A DNA stretch of 64,000 bases from Pseudoxanthomonas sp. J31 (GCF_000510725.1 NZ_AZNZ01000002.1:372001-436000), one strand, 5' to 3'. Positions 42,438 through 52,767 are shown, counted from the stretch's first letter. Program-made: numbers and translations. The notes: generated from the sequence alone by a model not told the origin.

Positions 42438-44624
42438 CTACTCCGGCAGCAGCGCCGGCCTGGATTCGTACCACTCGCGCGCCCCGGCCAGGTGCAGCCT
42501 GCGCTGCCCCGGCTGCAGTTCCACGCCCATGCCCAGCACGCCCCAGCGCGCGTAGAGGTCGCCGTCGGGCTGGCCGCCGGCGATGCGCAGCCGCGCCTGC
42601 AGGCCGATGCGGTCGTTGCTGGCGTGGACATGGTCGAACACCAGTTCCTGGTCGCGGATGCGCAACCGCCCGCTGGCCTGGGCCCGTCCGGAATCGACCA
42701 GGTTGCCGATCCAGCGCGGGAACGCCTTGCGCTCGGCGAACAGGCCCAGCAGCACGCTGGCGTCGCGCATTTCCACCGTGCCGCGGCCGTTGACCTCGAA
42801 CGGCTCGCGCCAGTGCAGTTCGCCCTGTTCCAGGCGCATGCGCGCCCACCAGGGCGCCTGGCCGCCACGCTCCTGCTCCAGGCGCACGCCGTCCAGGTCC
42901 ACGCTCAGCGCTTCGACCGCGTAGCGGCGTTCGCCCACCTGCAAGCGGCGCAGGCGGCTGTCCAGTGCCACGTTGCCCGACAGCCGCGAAGGCCCGAGCG
43001 CCAAACGCACGTCGCGCCCGCGCAGGCGCATGTGGCCGTCGACCATGCCGCCCTCGCGGTCCAGGTGCAGGTCGCCGCCGGCCAGGCCGCTGCCGCCCAG
43101 CAAGCGCGCACTGGCACCGGGCAGGTAGCGGTTGTAGCTGCGCAGGTCCGGCACCTCCGCGTCCTCGAAGCGCAGCCGCGCCCGTAGGTGCTGCTGGAAC
43201 TCCGCCAACGGGCCGGCCGACACCAGCTCCAGGCGCAGGTCGCGCCCGCGCAGGTCCACCTGGCCCGGACGTGCTTCGGGTCCAAGCGCGAAGTGCCGCA
43301 GCCGGATGTCGGCTTCGGTGCGCGGGGCGCCGGCCTGCTCCAGCACGCGGACACGCGCCTGCGCCTGTCCCGCGAAGCGGTTGTCCAGGACGCGCGCGGC
43401 CAGCCCCAGGCGGTCCAGGTCCATGCGGCTGCCGGGCCGTGGCTGGCCGTCGGCCAGCACGATATCGGCGTCCAGGTCGCCGCGCCCGTCCACCTCCAGC
43501 CAGGCCAGGTCGTCCAGCAGGGTGTCGATCCAGCGCAGCGGCAGCTGCGGCCAGTGCGTGCGCAGGCGGCCGTTGAGCGCACGCACCGGACGCAGCCAGT
43601 CGTCGGGCCCCAGGCGGCGGTCGTCCACCCGCAGGTCGGCCTGCAGCCAGGGTGCACCGGGCCTGGTGCGCGGCATGCGGAGCGCCAGCTCGATCGCCTC
43701 GCGGCGCGTGCGCAGCGCCGCACCCAGCGGGTACCGCACCGGCCGCCCTTCCGCATCCAGCGCGTGCACCGGCGCCGACCAGTCCAGGCGGCTGCCGGGT
43801 CGCAACACGCCGCGGCTGAGCGCCAGGTCCGCGCGCAGGTGACCGGCCTGCCCGGGCGCGCCCAGCGGCAGCGCCTCGCCATGGCGCGCGGACAGGTCGA
43901 TCGCCGGCGCGGCACCCTCGGCGCGCAGGTACGCGTCCAGGATCCCGAACTTCTCCCGGCCCTGCGCCCGTTCCCTGATATGCGCCGGGATCGCCAGGCC
44001 GAACTCCAGCCTGCCCCCGCGCAGCAGTTCCACCCCGGCCACCGACAGGGTGGCTTCGGGCATGCGCAGGGTGGATGCGCCCACCGCCATCGGTCCGCCC
44101 TGCAGCTGCTTGGTGAACACGAAGCGGGCGTCACCGCGGCCGCTGACCCGCGCCTGGTAGAAATCCAGGCGCAGCAGGCTGGGCGTGGTGATGGCCGGGA
44201 AATCCAGGGTCCAGCCACGGCCCTCGCGCTTCGATGGCAGCTTGTCCTCGGCGACCCTGGACACATGCACGGAAACGTCGTGCGCGCGGATGGTGCCGAA
44301 GGACACCGTGCGCCACAGCAGCGGCAGCACCCGGATGCGGCCGTCGGCGCGGGTCGCGGCGACCGCCCAGCGGTTGGTGCGCGCATGCCCGCCCATCACC
44401 ACCCCGCTGGCGTGGATATGCCCCGGGTAGGCGCTCAGCGCCCAGTCCCAGCGCGCGTGGTAGCGGTCGGGCTTGCGGTTGGCCACGCGCTCGCCAATGG
44501 CGCCGTTGAGGAACAGGTTGGCGGCGAACAGGTACAGCAGGTACAGGCCCAGCAAGGTCCAGCCGGCCCGGCGCAGGCCGGTGCGATGGGCCTGCAGCCA
44601 GGCGCGGGGGGAAGGAATTGGCAT
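42438..44624 (-). CDS. Large envelope protein, AsmA/TamB/YdbH-like
   Basis: This 728-residue protein has one N-terminal membrane helix (AGWTLLGLYLLYLFAANLFLNGAIG) and a long beta-rich periplasmic part. Repeated short amphipathic strands with alternating Arg/Leu (for example QVDLRGRDLRLELVSAG and HMRLRGRDVRLALGPSRLSGNVALDSRLRRLQVG) suggest the repeating beta-groove architecture of AsmA-type lipid-transfer proteins. No sharp family motif is seen, so this is a fold-level guess. An in-frame GTG two codons upstream is the alternative start. It converges on the HAD gene. Confidence 0.65.
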   Translation of the reverse strand: MPIPSPRAWLQAHRTGLRRAGWTLLGLYLLYLFAANLFLNGAIGERVANRKPDRYHARWDWALSAYPGHIHASGVVMGGHARTNRWAVAATRADGRIRVLPLLWRTVSFGTIRAHDVSVHVSRVAEDKLPSKREGRGWTLDFPAITTPSLLRLDFYQARVSGRGDARFVFTKQLQGGPMAVGASTLRMPEATLSVAGVELLRGGRLEFGLAIPAHIRERAQGREKFGILDAYLRAEGAAPAIDLSARHGEALPLGAPGQAGHLRADLALSRGVLRPGSRLDWSAPVHALDAEGRPVRYPLGAALRTRREAIELALRMPRTRPGAPWLQADLRVDDRRLGPDDWLRPVRALNGRLRTHWPQLPLRWIDTLLDDLAWLEVDGRGDLDADIVLADGQPRPGSRMDLDRLGLAARVLDNRFAGQAQARVRVLEQAGAPRTEADIRLRHFALGPEARPGQVDLRGRDLRLELVSAGPLAEFQQHLRARLRFEDAEVPDLRSYNRYLPGASARLLGGSGLAGGDLHLDREGGMVDGHMRLRGRDVRLALGPSRLSGNVALDSRLRRLQVGERRYAVEALSVDLDGVRLEQERGGQAPWWARMRLEQGELHWREPFEVNGRGTVEMRDASVLLGLFAERKAFPRWIGNLVDSGRAQASGRLRIRDQELVFDHVHASNDRIGLQARLRIAGGQPDGDLYARWGVLGMGVELQPGQRRLHLAGAREWYESRPALLPE

Positions 44625-44726
44625 GCGCACAGCATCGCCGGCGGCGGGTGATGGCGGCCTCCACGCGCCCGGGGTCCCGTTGCCCGGAGCTTGGCGATGC
44701 AGCGGCGCGTGGCGCTTCGCCTGCCC

Positions 44727-45530
44727 CTACCGCGGCAGCTTCACCGTTACCCAGGTCGGGGCATGGTCGCTGGGCTTCTCCAGCGCCCGCACCCAGCGGT
44801 CCACCCCGGCATCCTCCAGCCCGGCCGCCAGCACCGGATTGAGCAGCAGGTGGTCGATGCGCAGGCCGCGGTCGCGTTCGAAGTGCGGGCGGAAGTAGTC
44901 CCAGAACGTGTAGATCCGCGCCTGGCCGTGCACCTGGCGCAGGGCGTCGGTCCAGCCCTGGGCCAGCAGCTTCGCGTAGGCCTGGCGTACCTCCGGCTGG
45001 ATCAGCGCGTCGCGCTTCCACGACTTCGGGTCGTACACGTCCTCGTCGCTGGGGATCACGTTGAAGTCGCCGAGCAGCGCCACCGGATGCGGCAGTTCGA
45101 CCAGGGTCGCGGCGTGCCGCGCCAGGCGTGCCATCCACTTGAGCTTGTAGTCGAACTTCGGGCCCGGCTGCGGGTTGCCGTTGGGCAGGTACAGCGCGCC
45201 CACCACCATGCCATGCACCGCCGCCTCGATGTAGCGGCTCTGGTGGTCGTCGCGGTCGCCCGGCAGCCCGCGGCGGCTTTCCACCGGCCTGGCCCCGCGC
45301 CCGAGCAGCGCCACGCCGTTCCAGCGGTGCTCGCCATGCCAGATGGCGCAGTAGCCAGCCGCTTCCAGCTCCGCCGCCGGGAACGCCTCGCCGCGCGCCT
45401 TCAACTCCTGCAACGCCACCACGTCCGGCTGCTCGCGCTCCAGCCAGGCCAGCAGGTGCGGCAGGCGCGGGCCGATGCCGTTGACGTTGTAGGTGGCCAG
45501 CTTGAGCACGCGTGGCTTGCGGCGGGGCAT
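44727..45530 (-). CDS. xth: Exodeoxyribonuclease III (AP endonuclease)
   Basis: This is a Mg-dependent DNA repair nuclease acting at abasic sites, 267 residues. The signatures are LKLATYNVNGIGPRL, VVALQELKARGE with the catalytic Glu, LYLPNGN, VALLGDFNVIPSDEDVYDPKSW, YTFWDY and RIDHLLLNP ending with SDHAPTWVTV. GGAG five bases before ATG 45530 sets the start; further upstream codons are not family-like. It is divergent from the M23-like gene. Confidence 0.95.
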   Translation of the reverse strand: MPRRKPRVLKLATYNVNGIGPRLPHLLAWLEREQPDVVALQELKARGEAFPAAELEAAGYCAIWHGEHRWNGVALLGRGARPVESRRGLPGDRDDHQSRYIEAAVHGMVVGALYLPNGNPQPGPKFDYKLKWMARLARHAATLVELPHPVALLGDFNVIPSDEDVYDPKSWKRDALIQPEVRQAYAKLLAQGWTDALRQVHGQARIYTFWDYFRPHFERDRGLRIDHLLLNPVLAAGLEDAGVDRWVRALEKPSDHAPTWVTVKLPR

Positions 45531-45682
45531 CATCGCTCCGTGGTCGTGGCGGGATCCTCCTCCGCGCGAAGCTAGGGCCAGTGGGGTCGGCAGGCAGTGA
45601 ACGCCCATGCGAACCCGGTCACGTTCGGCGCGCCTTGCGGCTTGCTAAGCTCGCCCGGCATCGACGCGCACGGGGAGGGTGC

Positions 45683-46297
45683 ATGGAGTTCCGGAACATC
45701 CTGCAGTCGAAGTGGGCGCTGGCCCTGCTGGGCCTGGTGGTCGTGCCGGCCGCGTCGGCCCGGTCCTCGCGGACCGATCCCGAGCCGCCGCCGCAGTTCC
45801 TCGCCCACCCCCTGTACGCCACGCGCTACACCTGCACCGAGCACGCCGCGGGCGACCTCGGCTACCTGGGCGACGACCTTGGCCAGGACTGCCTGGTCCA
45901 GGAGTTCGTCGAGAGCGATGGCCGCGCCTTCACCCGCCTGTACCGCAACGACGGCTACAGCAACGCCGACTGGTACGGCTGGAACCAGCCGGTGCTCTCG
46001 CCCTGCGATTGCACGGTGCGCAGGATCTTGCTCAACCCGGTCACCAACGAGCCGGGCATCGCCGGCAAGCCGCCGGCTTCGATGATCCTGCTGGAAGCCG
46101 CGGACGGCACCCAGGTGGTGCTGGGCCATATCCAGGACCCGGTGGTGCGCGAGGGCGAAGCCGTGCGCGCCGGGCAACAGTTGGCCCGGGTCGGCAACAA
46201 TGGCTATTCGCGCAGCCCGCACATCCATATCGGTGCCTGGCGCGACGAACAGCCGCTGCAGATCCGCTGGGACCAGCGCCGGATCGCGAGCCCCTGA
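45683..46297 (+). CDS. M23 (LytM)-like secreted protein, possibly non-catalytic
   Basis: This 204-residue protein has a signal peptide ending AASA-RS. The domain shows the LytM beta-sheet core: SPCDCTVRRIL, ADGTQVVLGHIQDPVVREGEAVRAGQQLARVGNNGYSRSPHIHIGAW, including the HxH zinc motif. The first zinc motif HxxxD is not intact: the aligned place reads YSNAD with no His. Enzyme activity is therefore doubtful and a binding or activator role, as in EnvC/NlpD, is possible. GGAGGG four bases upstream supports the start. Confidence 0.8.
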   Translation: MEFRNILQSKWALALLGLVVVPAASARSSRTDPEPPPQFLAHPLYATRYTCTEHAAGDLGYLGDDLGQDCLVQEFVESDGRAFTRLYRNDGYSNADWYGWNQPVLSPCDCTVRRILLNPVTNEPGIAGKPPASMILLEAADGTQVVLGHIQDPVVREGEAVRAGQQLARVGNNGYSRSPHIHIGAWRDEQPLQIRWDQRRIASP

Positions 46298-46564
46298 CGC
46301 CACCCGCACTGCCAGCCCGCCCTTGCCCGGACAGCACCTGCAGGTCCCGGGCAGGCAGGCGCCTGGCCCTGCACCCTGCCCACGCTCCGGGCCAGGCGTC
46401 CGTGCTGCCGATGATGACCACCTGCGAGAACCCACCGGCACGGCGCGTCCGCCATGGAGCGCCGTCGCACTTCGGCCAGCAAGGCGAACCAGGGATTGGG
46501 ATGGCCGATGCGCAGGACCGGAAGCGATGCCGCCGGCGAGTCCGGGGTGGCCTCCCTGTGCAGG
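46298..46564. other. Intergenic stretch with coding-like remnant
   Basis: Between the converging M23-like and DUF72 genes no complete gene is seen. On the minus strand, bases 46400-46561 read open with codon use like the neighbours (LRIGHPNPWFALLAEVRRR) but without a start of its own. A decayed gene end is possible. Confidence 0.3.
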
Positions 46565-47326
46565 TCAACCGCGGGCCTGCTTCGGCACGTCCCCATGCAG
46601 CAACTCCTGCAGCCGCGCCGCGTCGGGGATCGCGAAGCCGTGCGCGGTGTTGTCGAACACCACCCAGCGCTGCCCCCTGCCCGTCGCCGCGCGCACCTGT
46701 GTGGCCAGTTCGCGCAAGGCCGGCTCTGCGTAGTCGCTGTAGTAGATCCGGGGCGAGCCATGCCAGCGCCAATAGCGCCAGCGCGGCGCGGCCGCAGGCG
46801 CGTCGCCGCCGGGCACCCGCGGCGGATCGGCCGCCACCCGGGCCACGTCGTACCGCCGCAGCAGGTCCTCCGCGCGTGGCGTGAACCAGCCGGGATGGCG
46901 GGGCTCGCACGCCAGCGGCACGTCGCTGCGGCGGCGGAACATGGCGAAGAACGCCGATGCGCTACGCGCGTCCAGTTCCAGTCCGGGCGGCAACTGCAAC
47001 AGGAAGCCGCCAAGCTTCCGGCCCAGGCCATCGACCTGCTCCAGGAAGCGGTCCAGCGCGGGGCCGGCGCCGCGCAGCCCCAGTTCGTGCGAGATCTCCT
47101 GCGGCAGTTTCACCGAGAAGCGGAAGCCGCGCGGCACCGCGGCGGCCCAGCGCCGCCAGGTGGCGTGCTGGTGCGGGCGGTAGAACGAGGAATTGACCTC
47201 GACCACGTCGAAGCGCGTGGCATAACGCGCCAGTGCGCTGTCGCCCGCGCCGAACAGCGCTGCGTGGCGGCCCGGGATGGACCAGCCGGCGCAGCCGATG
47301 CGTACCCCGCCGGTTCCCGCGCCCAT
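46565..47326 (-). CDS. DUF72 domain protein (YecE family), copy 2
   Basis: This is a TIM-barrel DUF72 protein of 253 residues: VRIGCAGWSIPGRHAALFGAG at the start, FDVVEVNSSFYRPHQHATW, FRFSVKLPQEISHEL and YWRWHGSPRIYYSDY near the end. It is clearly diverged from the copy at 8909-9778. Function is unknown. It lies 61 bp downstream of dapA's stop? No: both run leftward and dapA precedes it in transcription, so it may be carried on the dapA message. Confidence 0.9.
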   Translation of the reverse strand: MGAGTGGVRIGCAGWSIPGRHAALFGAGDSALARYATRFDVVEVNSSFYRPHQHATWRRWAAAVPRGFRFSVKLPQEISHELGLRGAGPALDRFLEQVDGLGRKLGGFLLQLPPGLELDARSASAFFAMFRRRSDVPLACEPRHPGWFTPRAEDLLRRYDVARVAADPPRVPGGDAPAAAPRWRYWRWHGSPRIYYSDYAEPALRELATQVRAATGRGQRWVVFDNTAHGFAIPDAARLQELLHGDVPKQARG

Positions 47327-47387
47327 GGTCCCTCCCGCCAGACCGGGGGAGTGTCCGGCACGCGGCGTGAGTGTGCGGCGAAGCCCG

Positions 47388-48290
47388 TCAGCCTTCGAGC
47401 AGGCCGGCCTCGCACAACGCGGCCTCGACCTTTGCCTGGTTGGCGGGCTCCAGCTCGGTCAGCGGCAGGCGCAAGTGGCCACCGATGCGGCCCAGGCGCT
47501 TGAGCGCCCACTTCACCGGGATCGGATTGGCCTCGCAGAACAGCTGGCGGTGCAGCGGCAGCAGGCGCAGCTGGATGCGCATGGCTGCCTCCACGTCCTT
47601 CGCCAGCGCCGCGGCGCACAGTTCGCGCATCAGCCGCGGGGCGACGTTGGCGGTCACGCTGACATTGCCATGGCCGCCGCACAGCATCAGTGCCACCGCG
47701 GTGGCGTCGTCGCCGGAGAACACTGCGAACCCGGGGGGCGCCTCGCGCACCAGCCACTGGGCGCGCTCGATGTTGCCGGTGGCTTCCTTGATGCCGGCGA
47801 TCCCCGGTACCTGGGCCAGGCGCAGCACGGTGTCGTGCTGCAGGTCGGCGCCGGTGCGGCCGGGCACGTTGTACAGCACCACCGGCAGGTCGCCGGTGGC
47901 CTCGGCAATGGCGCGGAAGTGGCGGTACTGCCCTTCCTGGCCGGGCTTGTTGTAGTACGGCACCACCTGCAACTGGCTGTGCGCCCCGACCTTGCGCGCG
48001 TATTCGGCGAGGGCGATCGCTTCGGCGGTGGAATTGCCGCCGCAGCCGGCCATTACCGGCACCCGTCCAGCCGCCTGCTCGACCGCGACGCGGATGATCT
48101 CGCAATGCTCCTCGACGCTGACCGTGGGCGACTCGCCGGTGGTGCCGACCACGCCGATGCAGTCGGTGCCTTCGGCCACGTGCCAGTCCACGAGTTTGCG
48201 CAGCGCGTCGTAGTCGACGCTGCCGTCGTCGTGCATGGGCGTGACGAGCGCGACGATGCTGCCGCGCAGGAAGACATCCGGACCGGTCAT
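47388..48290 (-). CDS. dapA: 4-hydroxy-tetrahydrodipicolinate synthase
   Basis: DapA condenses aspartate semialdehyde with pyruvate in lysine and peptidoglycan precursor synthesis. The 300-residue barrel has [14 protein letters not shown], the catalytic Tyr in [12 protein letters not shown], the Schiff-base Lys in [14 protein letters not shown] and [17 protein letters not shown] 48290 opens [19 protein letters not shown], the family N-terminus. A TAGAAT -10 candidate lies at 48322-48327 (minus strand). It is upstream of a DUF72 gene in the same direction. Confidence 0.96.
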   Translation of the reverse strand: MTGPDVFLRGSIVALVTPMHDDGSVDYDALRKLVDWHVAEGTDCIGVVGTTGESPTVSVEEHCEIIRVAVEQAAGRVPVMAGCGGNSTAEAIALAEYARKVGAHSQLQVVPYYNKPGQEGQYRHFRAIAEATGDLPVVLYNVPGRTGADLQHDTVLRLAQVPGIAGIKEATGNIERAQWLVREAPPGFAVFSGDDATAVALMLCGGHGNVSVTANVAPRLMRELCAAALAKDVEAAMRIQLRLLPLHRQLFCEANPIPVKWALKRLGRIGGHLRLPLTELEPANQAKVEAALCEAGLLEG

Positions 48291-48321
48291 GGCGTGGGGT
48301 GTTGTTGGCGTGGAAGCGCCG

Positions 48322-48327
48322 ATTCTA
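48322..48327 (-). promoter_or_regulatory. Candidate -10 element for dapA
   Basis: TAGAAT on the minus strand, 32 bp before the dapA start codon, matches TATAAT in five of six bases. No convincing -35 is seen at 16-18 bp. Confidence 0.3.
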
Positions 48328-48515
48328 TCGGCCCCGGCGCGGCATGCACGGGTAGTCACCGCTGCAACAAAACCCGCCACCGCCACCGTGGCCGGGTAAG
48401 CCAAGCGCACCGGGGAGGCGGCGACAGGCCATCCAGGTTCCCGGCGGGAGCAGGGTGCTTCCTTTGCACGAGGCGCACACCGGGACGACGGCATGCGCCT
48501 TCCAGGCCCGGGACG

Positions 48516-48555
48516 GGCCGGCCCCCTGCCCTCGCCCAGGACAGGGTGGCCGGCC
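48516..48555 (-). terminator. Strong hairpin just after the lipocalin stop
   Basis: GGCCGGCC-CCCTG pairs with CAGGG-T-GGCCGGCC: 8 plus 5 base pairs with a one-base bulge and a 13-base loop. It begins seven bases past the lipocalin stop codon on the minus strand. There is no T-run. The remaining 48328-48515 holds no gene. Confidence 0.5.
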
Positions 48556-48562
48556 GGACTGC

Positions 48563-49063
48563 TCAACGCACCGGATTGCCCGTGTGCGGGGTGAGGATCA
48601 GGTCCTGCAGTTCGTAGCCCTGCGCCCGCGCCGTGTCCAGGAAATCCTGCTGCACCGGCGCCGGCAACACTGGCTCGCGCGCCAGCAGCCACAGGTACTT
48701 GTGGTCCGGCGAACCGACCAGGGCGGTGTGGTAGTCCGGGTCCAGGCGCAGGATCCAGTAGTCGCCCTTGGTGAACGGAATCCACTTCAGCCCGTCGGGC
48801 ATGAAGCTCACTTCCAGCTTTGCGTTGCCGCTGCCCTCGACCACGGTGGCCTCGCCCTCGGACTCCTGCGGCTCGCCCTCGCCGTCGCGCGCGCGGTTGA
48901 GCACCCGCACGCTGCCGCCCGGGTTGAGCGAATAGGTCGCGGTGATGTCGGTGTAGTCCGCCGGCTCGTGGCGCATCGGCAGGCGCGCGATCTCGTACCA
49001 GGTGCCGAGGTAACGCTGCAGGTCGACGGCGGCGACGGTCACGGGCGTGGAAGCATCGTTCAT
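48563..49063 (-). CDS. Lipocalin family protein (Blc-like)
   Basis: This is a small hydrophobic-ligand-binding beta barrel of about 166 residues. The lipocalin signature is [21 protein letters not shown], followed by [18 protein letters not shown] and the Blc-type end [33 protein letters not shown]. coli Blc is an outer-membrane lipoprotein; here no signal peptide or lipobox is visible from any in-frame start (49093, 49069, 49063), so the protein may be cytoplasmic. The start is uncertain. Confidence 0.9.
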   Translation of the reverse strand: MNDASTPVTVAAVDLQRYLGTWYEIARLPMRHEPADYTDITATYSLNPGGSVRVLNRARDGEGEPQESEGEATVVEGSGNAKLEVSFMPDGLKWIPFTKGDYWILRLDPDYHTALVGSPDHKYLWLLAREPVLPAPVQQDFLDTARAQGYELQDLILTPHTGNPVR

Positions 49064-49141
49064 GGGCATGTCCGCTTGGGAAGGAGCCCGCATTGCAGAC
49101 GCAGCAGCGTGAATCCGCCGTCGTCCGCGCCCGCCTGCGGC

Positions 49142-49411
49142 TCAGTCTTCGCCACTGTCGCGGATGCCATGCGGCGCGTCGCTGCGCACGTCGTCGGCGA
49201 ACGAGCGGCCATAGGCATCGCGGTCGCCGGGCTCCTCGTCCAGCGCCACGTCGAGCAGGTCGGCCTGGTCGTCCACGCCGATGTTGTCGATCGCCGCGAC
49301 CGAACGCGGGTCCTTCAGTTCAGGCCCCTGCTGTTGCAGCGGCACGCCGTCCTCGCCCAGGCAGACCTCGTCCTCGGGCGCGTCGGGGGTGGTGGGATTG
49401 GACCTGGCCAT
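49142..49411 (-). CDS. Hypothetical acidic small protein
   Basis: This 89-residue, very acidic protein (many Asp/Glu, [16 protein letters not shown] near its end) is probably disordered in part. I do not recognise a family. An excellent SD, GGAGG, stands five bases before ATG 49411 and strongly supports translation. It lies in the same direction as the lipocalin, 78 bp upstream of it, and may be cotranscribed. Confidence 0.68.
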   Translation of the reverse strand: MARSNPTTPDAPEDEVCLGEDGVPLQQQGPELKDPRSVAAIDNIGVDDQADLLDVALDEEPGDRDAYGRSFADDVRSDAPHGIRDSGED

Positions 49412-49632
49412 GGCGGCCTCCTGCGATGGGGAAGCCCGACCGTAGCCCCGCGCGGGGAAGCATGGCGTCAATGCCTCGCGCCTGTCCGTTGACGTCGACG
49501 TTGCTTCCCGACCGCACGGCGGGAGTGCGTGCTTCCCGCGATCCGGTGCCTGCGCGGCGTGCCAGGCCGGCGCTTCACCGCATGACGATCACCTGCGTGC
49601 TATCCCGGCCTCCCCGATGGAGGCCCCCCGCC

Positions 49633-50427
<795 letters not shown>

Positions 50428-50433
50428 GGCCGG

Positions 50434-50460
50434 GATCCGGGGATTGGTGATTGGTGGGGG
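50434..50460 (+). repeat. Fragment of the intergenic GATTGGTGATT repeat
   Basis: GGGATTGGTGATTGGTGGGG right after the OBAP stop has the same unit as the left arm of the element at 11823-11945. No matching right arm is obvious nearby. Confidence 0.45.
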
Positions 50461-50535
50461 TGGCGTGGCAGGGCCACGGAAGTGGGGCGACCGCAGGCGA
50501 AGCGCAGCACGTCGCTGCAAAGGCCGTACGCGGAC

Positions 50536-50748
50536 TCAACGCTGGGCGCGGGGGCGCTGCTCGTCGGCTTCCGGGTCCTCGCCTACCCGGGTTTCCTGCG
50601 CGCCGGTGGCGTAGCGTGCATCGGCCTCCGGCTGGTGCGCTTCGGCGGTGGGCGCGGGATTGTCCCGCGCCGGGTCGGCCGGGTGTTCCTGGCGGCATGC
50701 CGGCAGGCAAAGCGCGGCGACCAGCGCCGGCAGTAGCAGTGTCCTCAT
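50536..50748 (-). CDS. Small predicted lipoprotein
   Basis: This 70-residue protein has a signal peptide MRTLLLPALVAALCLPAC with a lipobox (LPAC), then a short, polar, Ala/Glu/Asp-rich mature chain without a recognisable fold. GAGGA seven bases upstream of ATG 50748 supports the start. It runs against the OBAP gene. Function is unknown. The 299 bases between it and ohr (50749-51047) show nothing recognisable. Confidence 0.6.
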   Translation of the reverse strand: MRTLLLPALVAALCLPACRQEHPADPARDNPAPTAEAHQPEADARYATGAQETRVGEDPEADEQRPRAQR

Positions 50749-51047
50749 CGATGCGTCCTCTTTCCTGGATGGCCAGGCGATGGTCGACGCCGGCAGGTGA
50801 ACGCGGCGCATCCCCGGGGCGCACGAGCGCCTGAACACCGGCGTCACGAGCACGGAAACCACCGTCCAGCCCTAATCACAGGCGCCATGCCCGTGCGGTG
50901 GACGCAACCTCGCACGCAAACCGGCGCGCAGCCCTGCCCGGACGCCCGGCCAAGTTTTCCGGACGCCACGGCCGCCCGCGCCCGCGGGACGGCGGCACAG
51001 TAGGCCTCGCCGGATGCGCCGCTCCGGCCCCATCCAAGGAGCCCACC

Positions 51048-51476
51048 ATGCCCCCCGAGAAGATCCTCTACACCGGCACCGCCACCTCCACCGGCGGCCG
51101 CGAAGGCCGTGCTTCCACTTCCGACGGCAGGCTCGACCTGGCCCTGTCCACCCCGCGCGAACTGGGCGGCTCGGGTGGCGACGGCACCAACCCGGAGCAG
51201 CTGTTCGCCGCAGGCTATTCGGCCTGTTTCCTCAGTGCGCTGAAGTTCGTCGCCGGCAAGCAGAAGATCGCCCTGCCGGCCTCGACCTCGGTGACCGCCG
51301 GTATCGGCATCGGCCCGCTGGGTGGTGGCTTCGGCCTGCAGGCCACGCTCACCATCTCCGCTCCGGAGATCGATCGCGACACCCTGCAGTCGCTGGTCGG
51401 GCAGGCCCACCAGGTCTGCCCGTACTCCAACGCCACCCGCGGCAACATCGAGGTGGAGCTGCGCCTCGCCAGCTGA
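51048..51476 (+). CDS. ohr: Organic hydroperoxide resistance protein Ohr
   Basis: Ohr is a thiol peroxidase of the Ohr/OsmC fold that reduces organic and fatty acid hydroperoxides using lipoylated partners. The 142-residue protein opens [24 protein letters not shown] and has both active cysteines: [10 protein letters not shown] and [14 protein letters not shown]. The SD AAGGA precedes ATG 51048. No ohrR regulator gene is adjacent. A 25-codon ORF follows 71 bp later. Confidence 0.96.
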   Translation: MPPEKILYTGTATSTGGREGRASTSDGRLDLALSTPRELGGSGGDGTNPEQLFAAGYSACFLSALKFVAGKQKIALPASTSVTAGIGIGPLGGGFGLQATLTISAPEIDRDTLQSLVGQAHQVCPYSNATRGNIEVELRLAS

Positions 51477-51547
51477 CTGAAGCCCCGATACATCGCGCCC
51501 CTCGCCGCTGCCCCCGCAGCGGCCGGCGCCCACCCAAGGACATCGCC

Positions 51548-51625
51548 ATGAACACCCTGCTTCGCGCCCTACTGGCCACCGCCATCACCGCAGCCGCGCG
51601 CGAGGCCGGAAAGGCAAGGAAGTAG
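51548..51625 (+). CDS. Possible 25-residue peptide downstream of ohr
   Basis: MNTLLRALLATAITAAAREAGKARK in outline: a short amphipathic/hydrophobic helix and a basic tail. It is preceded by CCCAAGGACATCGCC, an SD (AAGGA) at seven bases. It may be a small membrane-associated peptide or chance. Nothing else occupies this gap. Confidence 0.35.
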   Translation: MNTLLRALLATAITAAAREAGKARK

Positions 51626-51694
51626 GCCATCTGCCGATGCCGGCACCGCGCAACCGGTGCCGGCATTCCCTTCGCCGGACATCCGGAAACGGAA

Positions 51695-52264
51695 CTAACC
51701 TGCAGCTGCGGCGTCCCTGCGGATCTGGTAACGCAGCTCGACCATCTCGCCCCCCAGCTTCCGCACGGATGCCAGGTGCAGCGCCGGACTCAGGACCTGG
51801 CGCGGGAACAATGGCTTGCCGGCGCCAAGGGTCGCCGAACCGATCTGGACGATCAGCTCGTCGAGCAGCCCGGCATCGTGGAACTGCCCGGCGAGGTCTC
51901 CCCCGCCAACGACCCAGATGTTCTTGCCATCCGCCACCCTGCTCATCTCGCGGTGGACGGCGACGACGTCGCCCTGCACAAACCTGATGTCCGCATTTGG
52001 AACAGTTGGCAGGTTGCGCCGGGTGAATACCCAGGCGGGCTGCGTGTACGGCCAGGGAGACCCCGTTTCCCTGGCGACCGTTTCCGCGTTGCGCAGCATC
52101 CACTCGTACGTCGCCGCCCCCATGGCCAACGCACCGACATCACGGATGAACTCTGGATAGCTGGACTCCTCCAGGCTGCCCAAGGGGAACAGCCAATCCA
52201 GCGAGTCGCCCTCCGTAGCAATGAATCCATCGAGGGTGGAAGCCACGTAATACTGGGTCTTCAT
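51695..52264 (-). CDS. Dihydrofolate reductase / RibD C-terminal family protein
   Basis: This is an NADPH-binding reductase fold, 189 residues. It opens YYVASTLDGFIATEGDSLDWLFPLG and contains GALAMGAATYEWML and KNIWVVGGGDLAGQFHDAGLLDELIVQIGSATLGAGKPLFP, all typical of the stand-alone RibD-C/DHFR-like proteins. The substrate is unknown; many are flavin- or folate-unrelated reductases. The gene has somewhat less extreme G+C than its neighbours. Confidence 0.88.
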   Translation of the reverse strand: MKTQYYVASTLDGFIATEGDSLDWLFPLGSLEESSYPEFIRDVGALAMGAATYEWMLRNAETVARETGSPWPYTQPAWVFTRRNLPTVPNADIRFVQGDVVAVHREMSRVADGKNIWVVGGGDLAGQFHDAGLLDELIVQIGSATLGAGKPLFPRQVLSPALHLASVRKLGGEMVELRYQIRRDAAAAG

Positions 52265-52767
52265 CGAGCGAGCGTCCTCCGTGGGTGGTTCCCGGTTTCA
52301 GGCAACCGACGAACCGTAACCGGCTGCTGCCACGCCGGACACCCCGCGGACAGGGGCGGGTTCACGTGCAGGCAGGCCTGCCCGCCACGGCAGGAACGCC
52401 CGGGGCCATGACGCTCACCCGCTCATGGCCCGCTTGCGCGAAAACCCCTCGCCCGGACACCCGGCCCGCAAGCTCCTCGAAACGGTGCCCGCGAACGCCA
52501 CGGGACGGCAATGCCCAGGCAGGCTCCAGCTTTGGGGAGATCGAACGCCAGCGTGCTCCCGTTGCGTGCAGGTGGCCTCCCGGAGATTGCCGCGGCAGGT
52601 GGAGCCATGCGGGAACCCATTCCCCTGGCGATCGACATCCGCCAACGGTTCGCACGATTGCCTGCGCCGGGATTGGCCGCACTGGCCGCCCCTCCATCCT
52701 GCCGCTGCGCCGCGCGCGTTCGGCCGGGCGCTGCTCCACCAGGCCTGGCTGGCCAGCGCAGGCGGTA
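52265..52767. other. 500-bp stretch without a recognisable gene
   Basis: The minus frame of the broken GGDEF gene stays open through this stretch to 52362, but the translation is Arg/Pro/Gly-rich and matches nothing. Plus-strand frames are equally shadow-like. It lies directly past the natural end of the EAL remnant. Confidence 0.5.
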
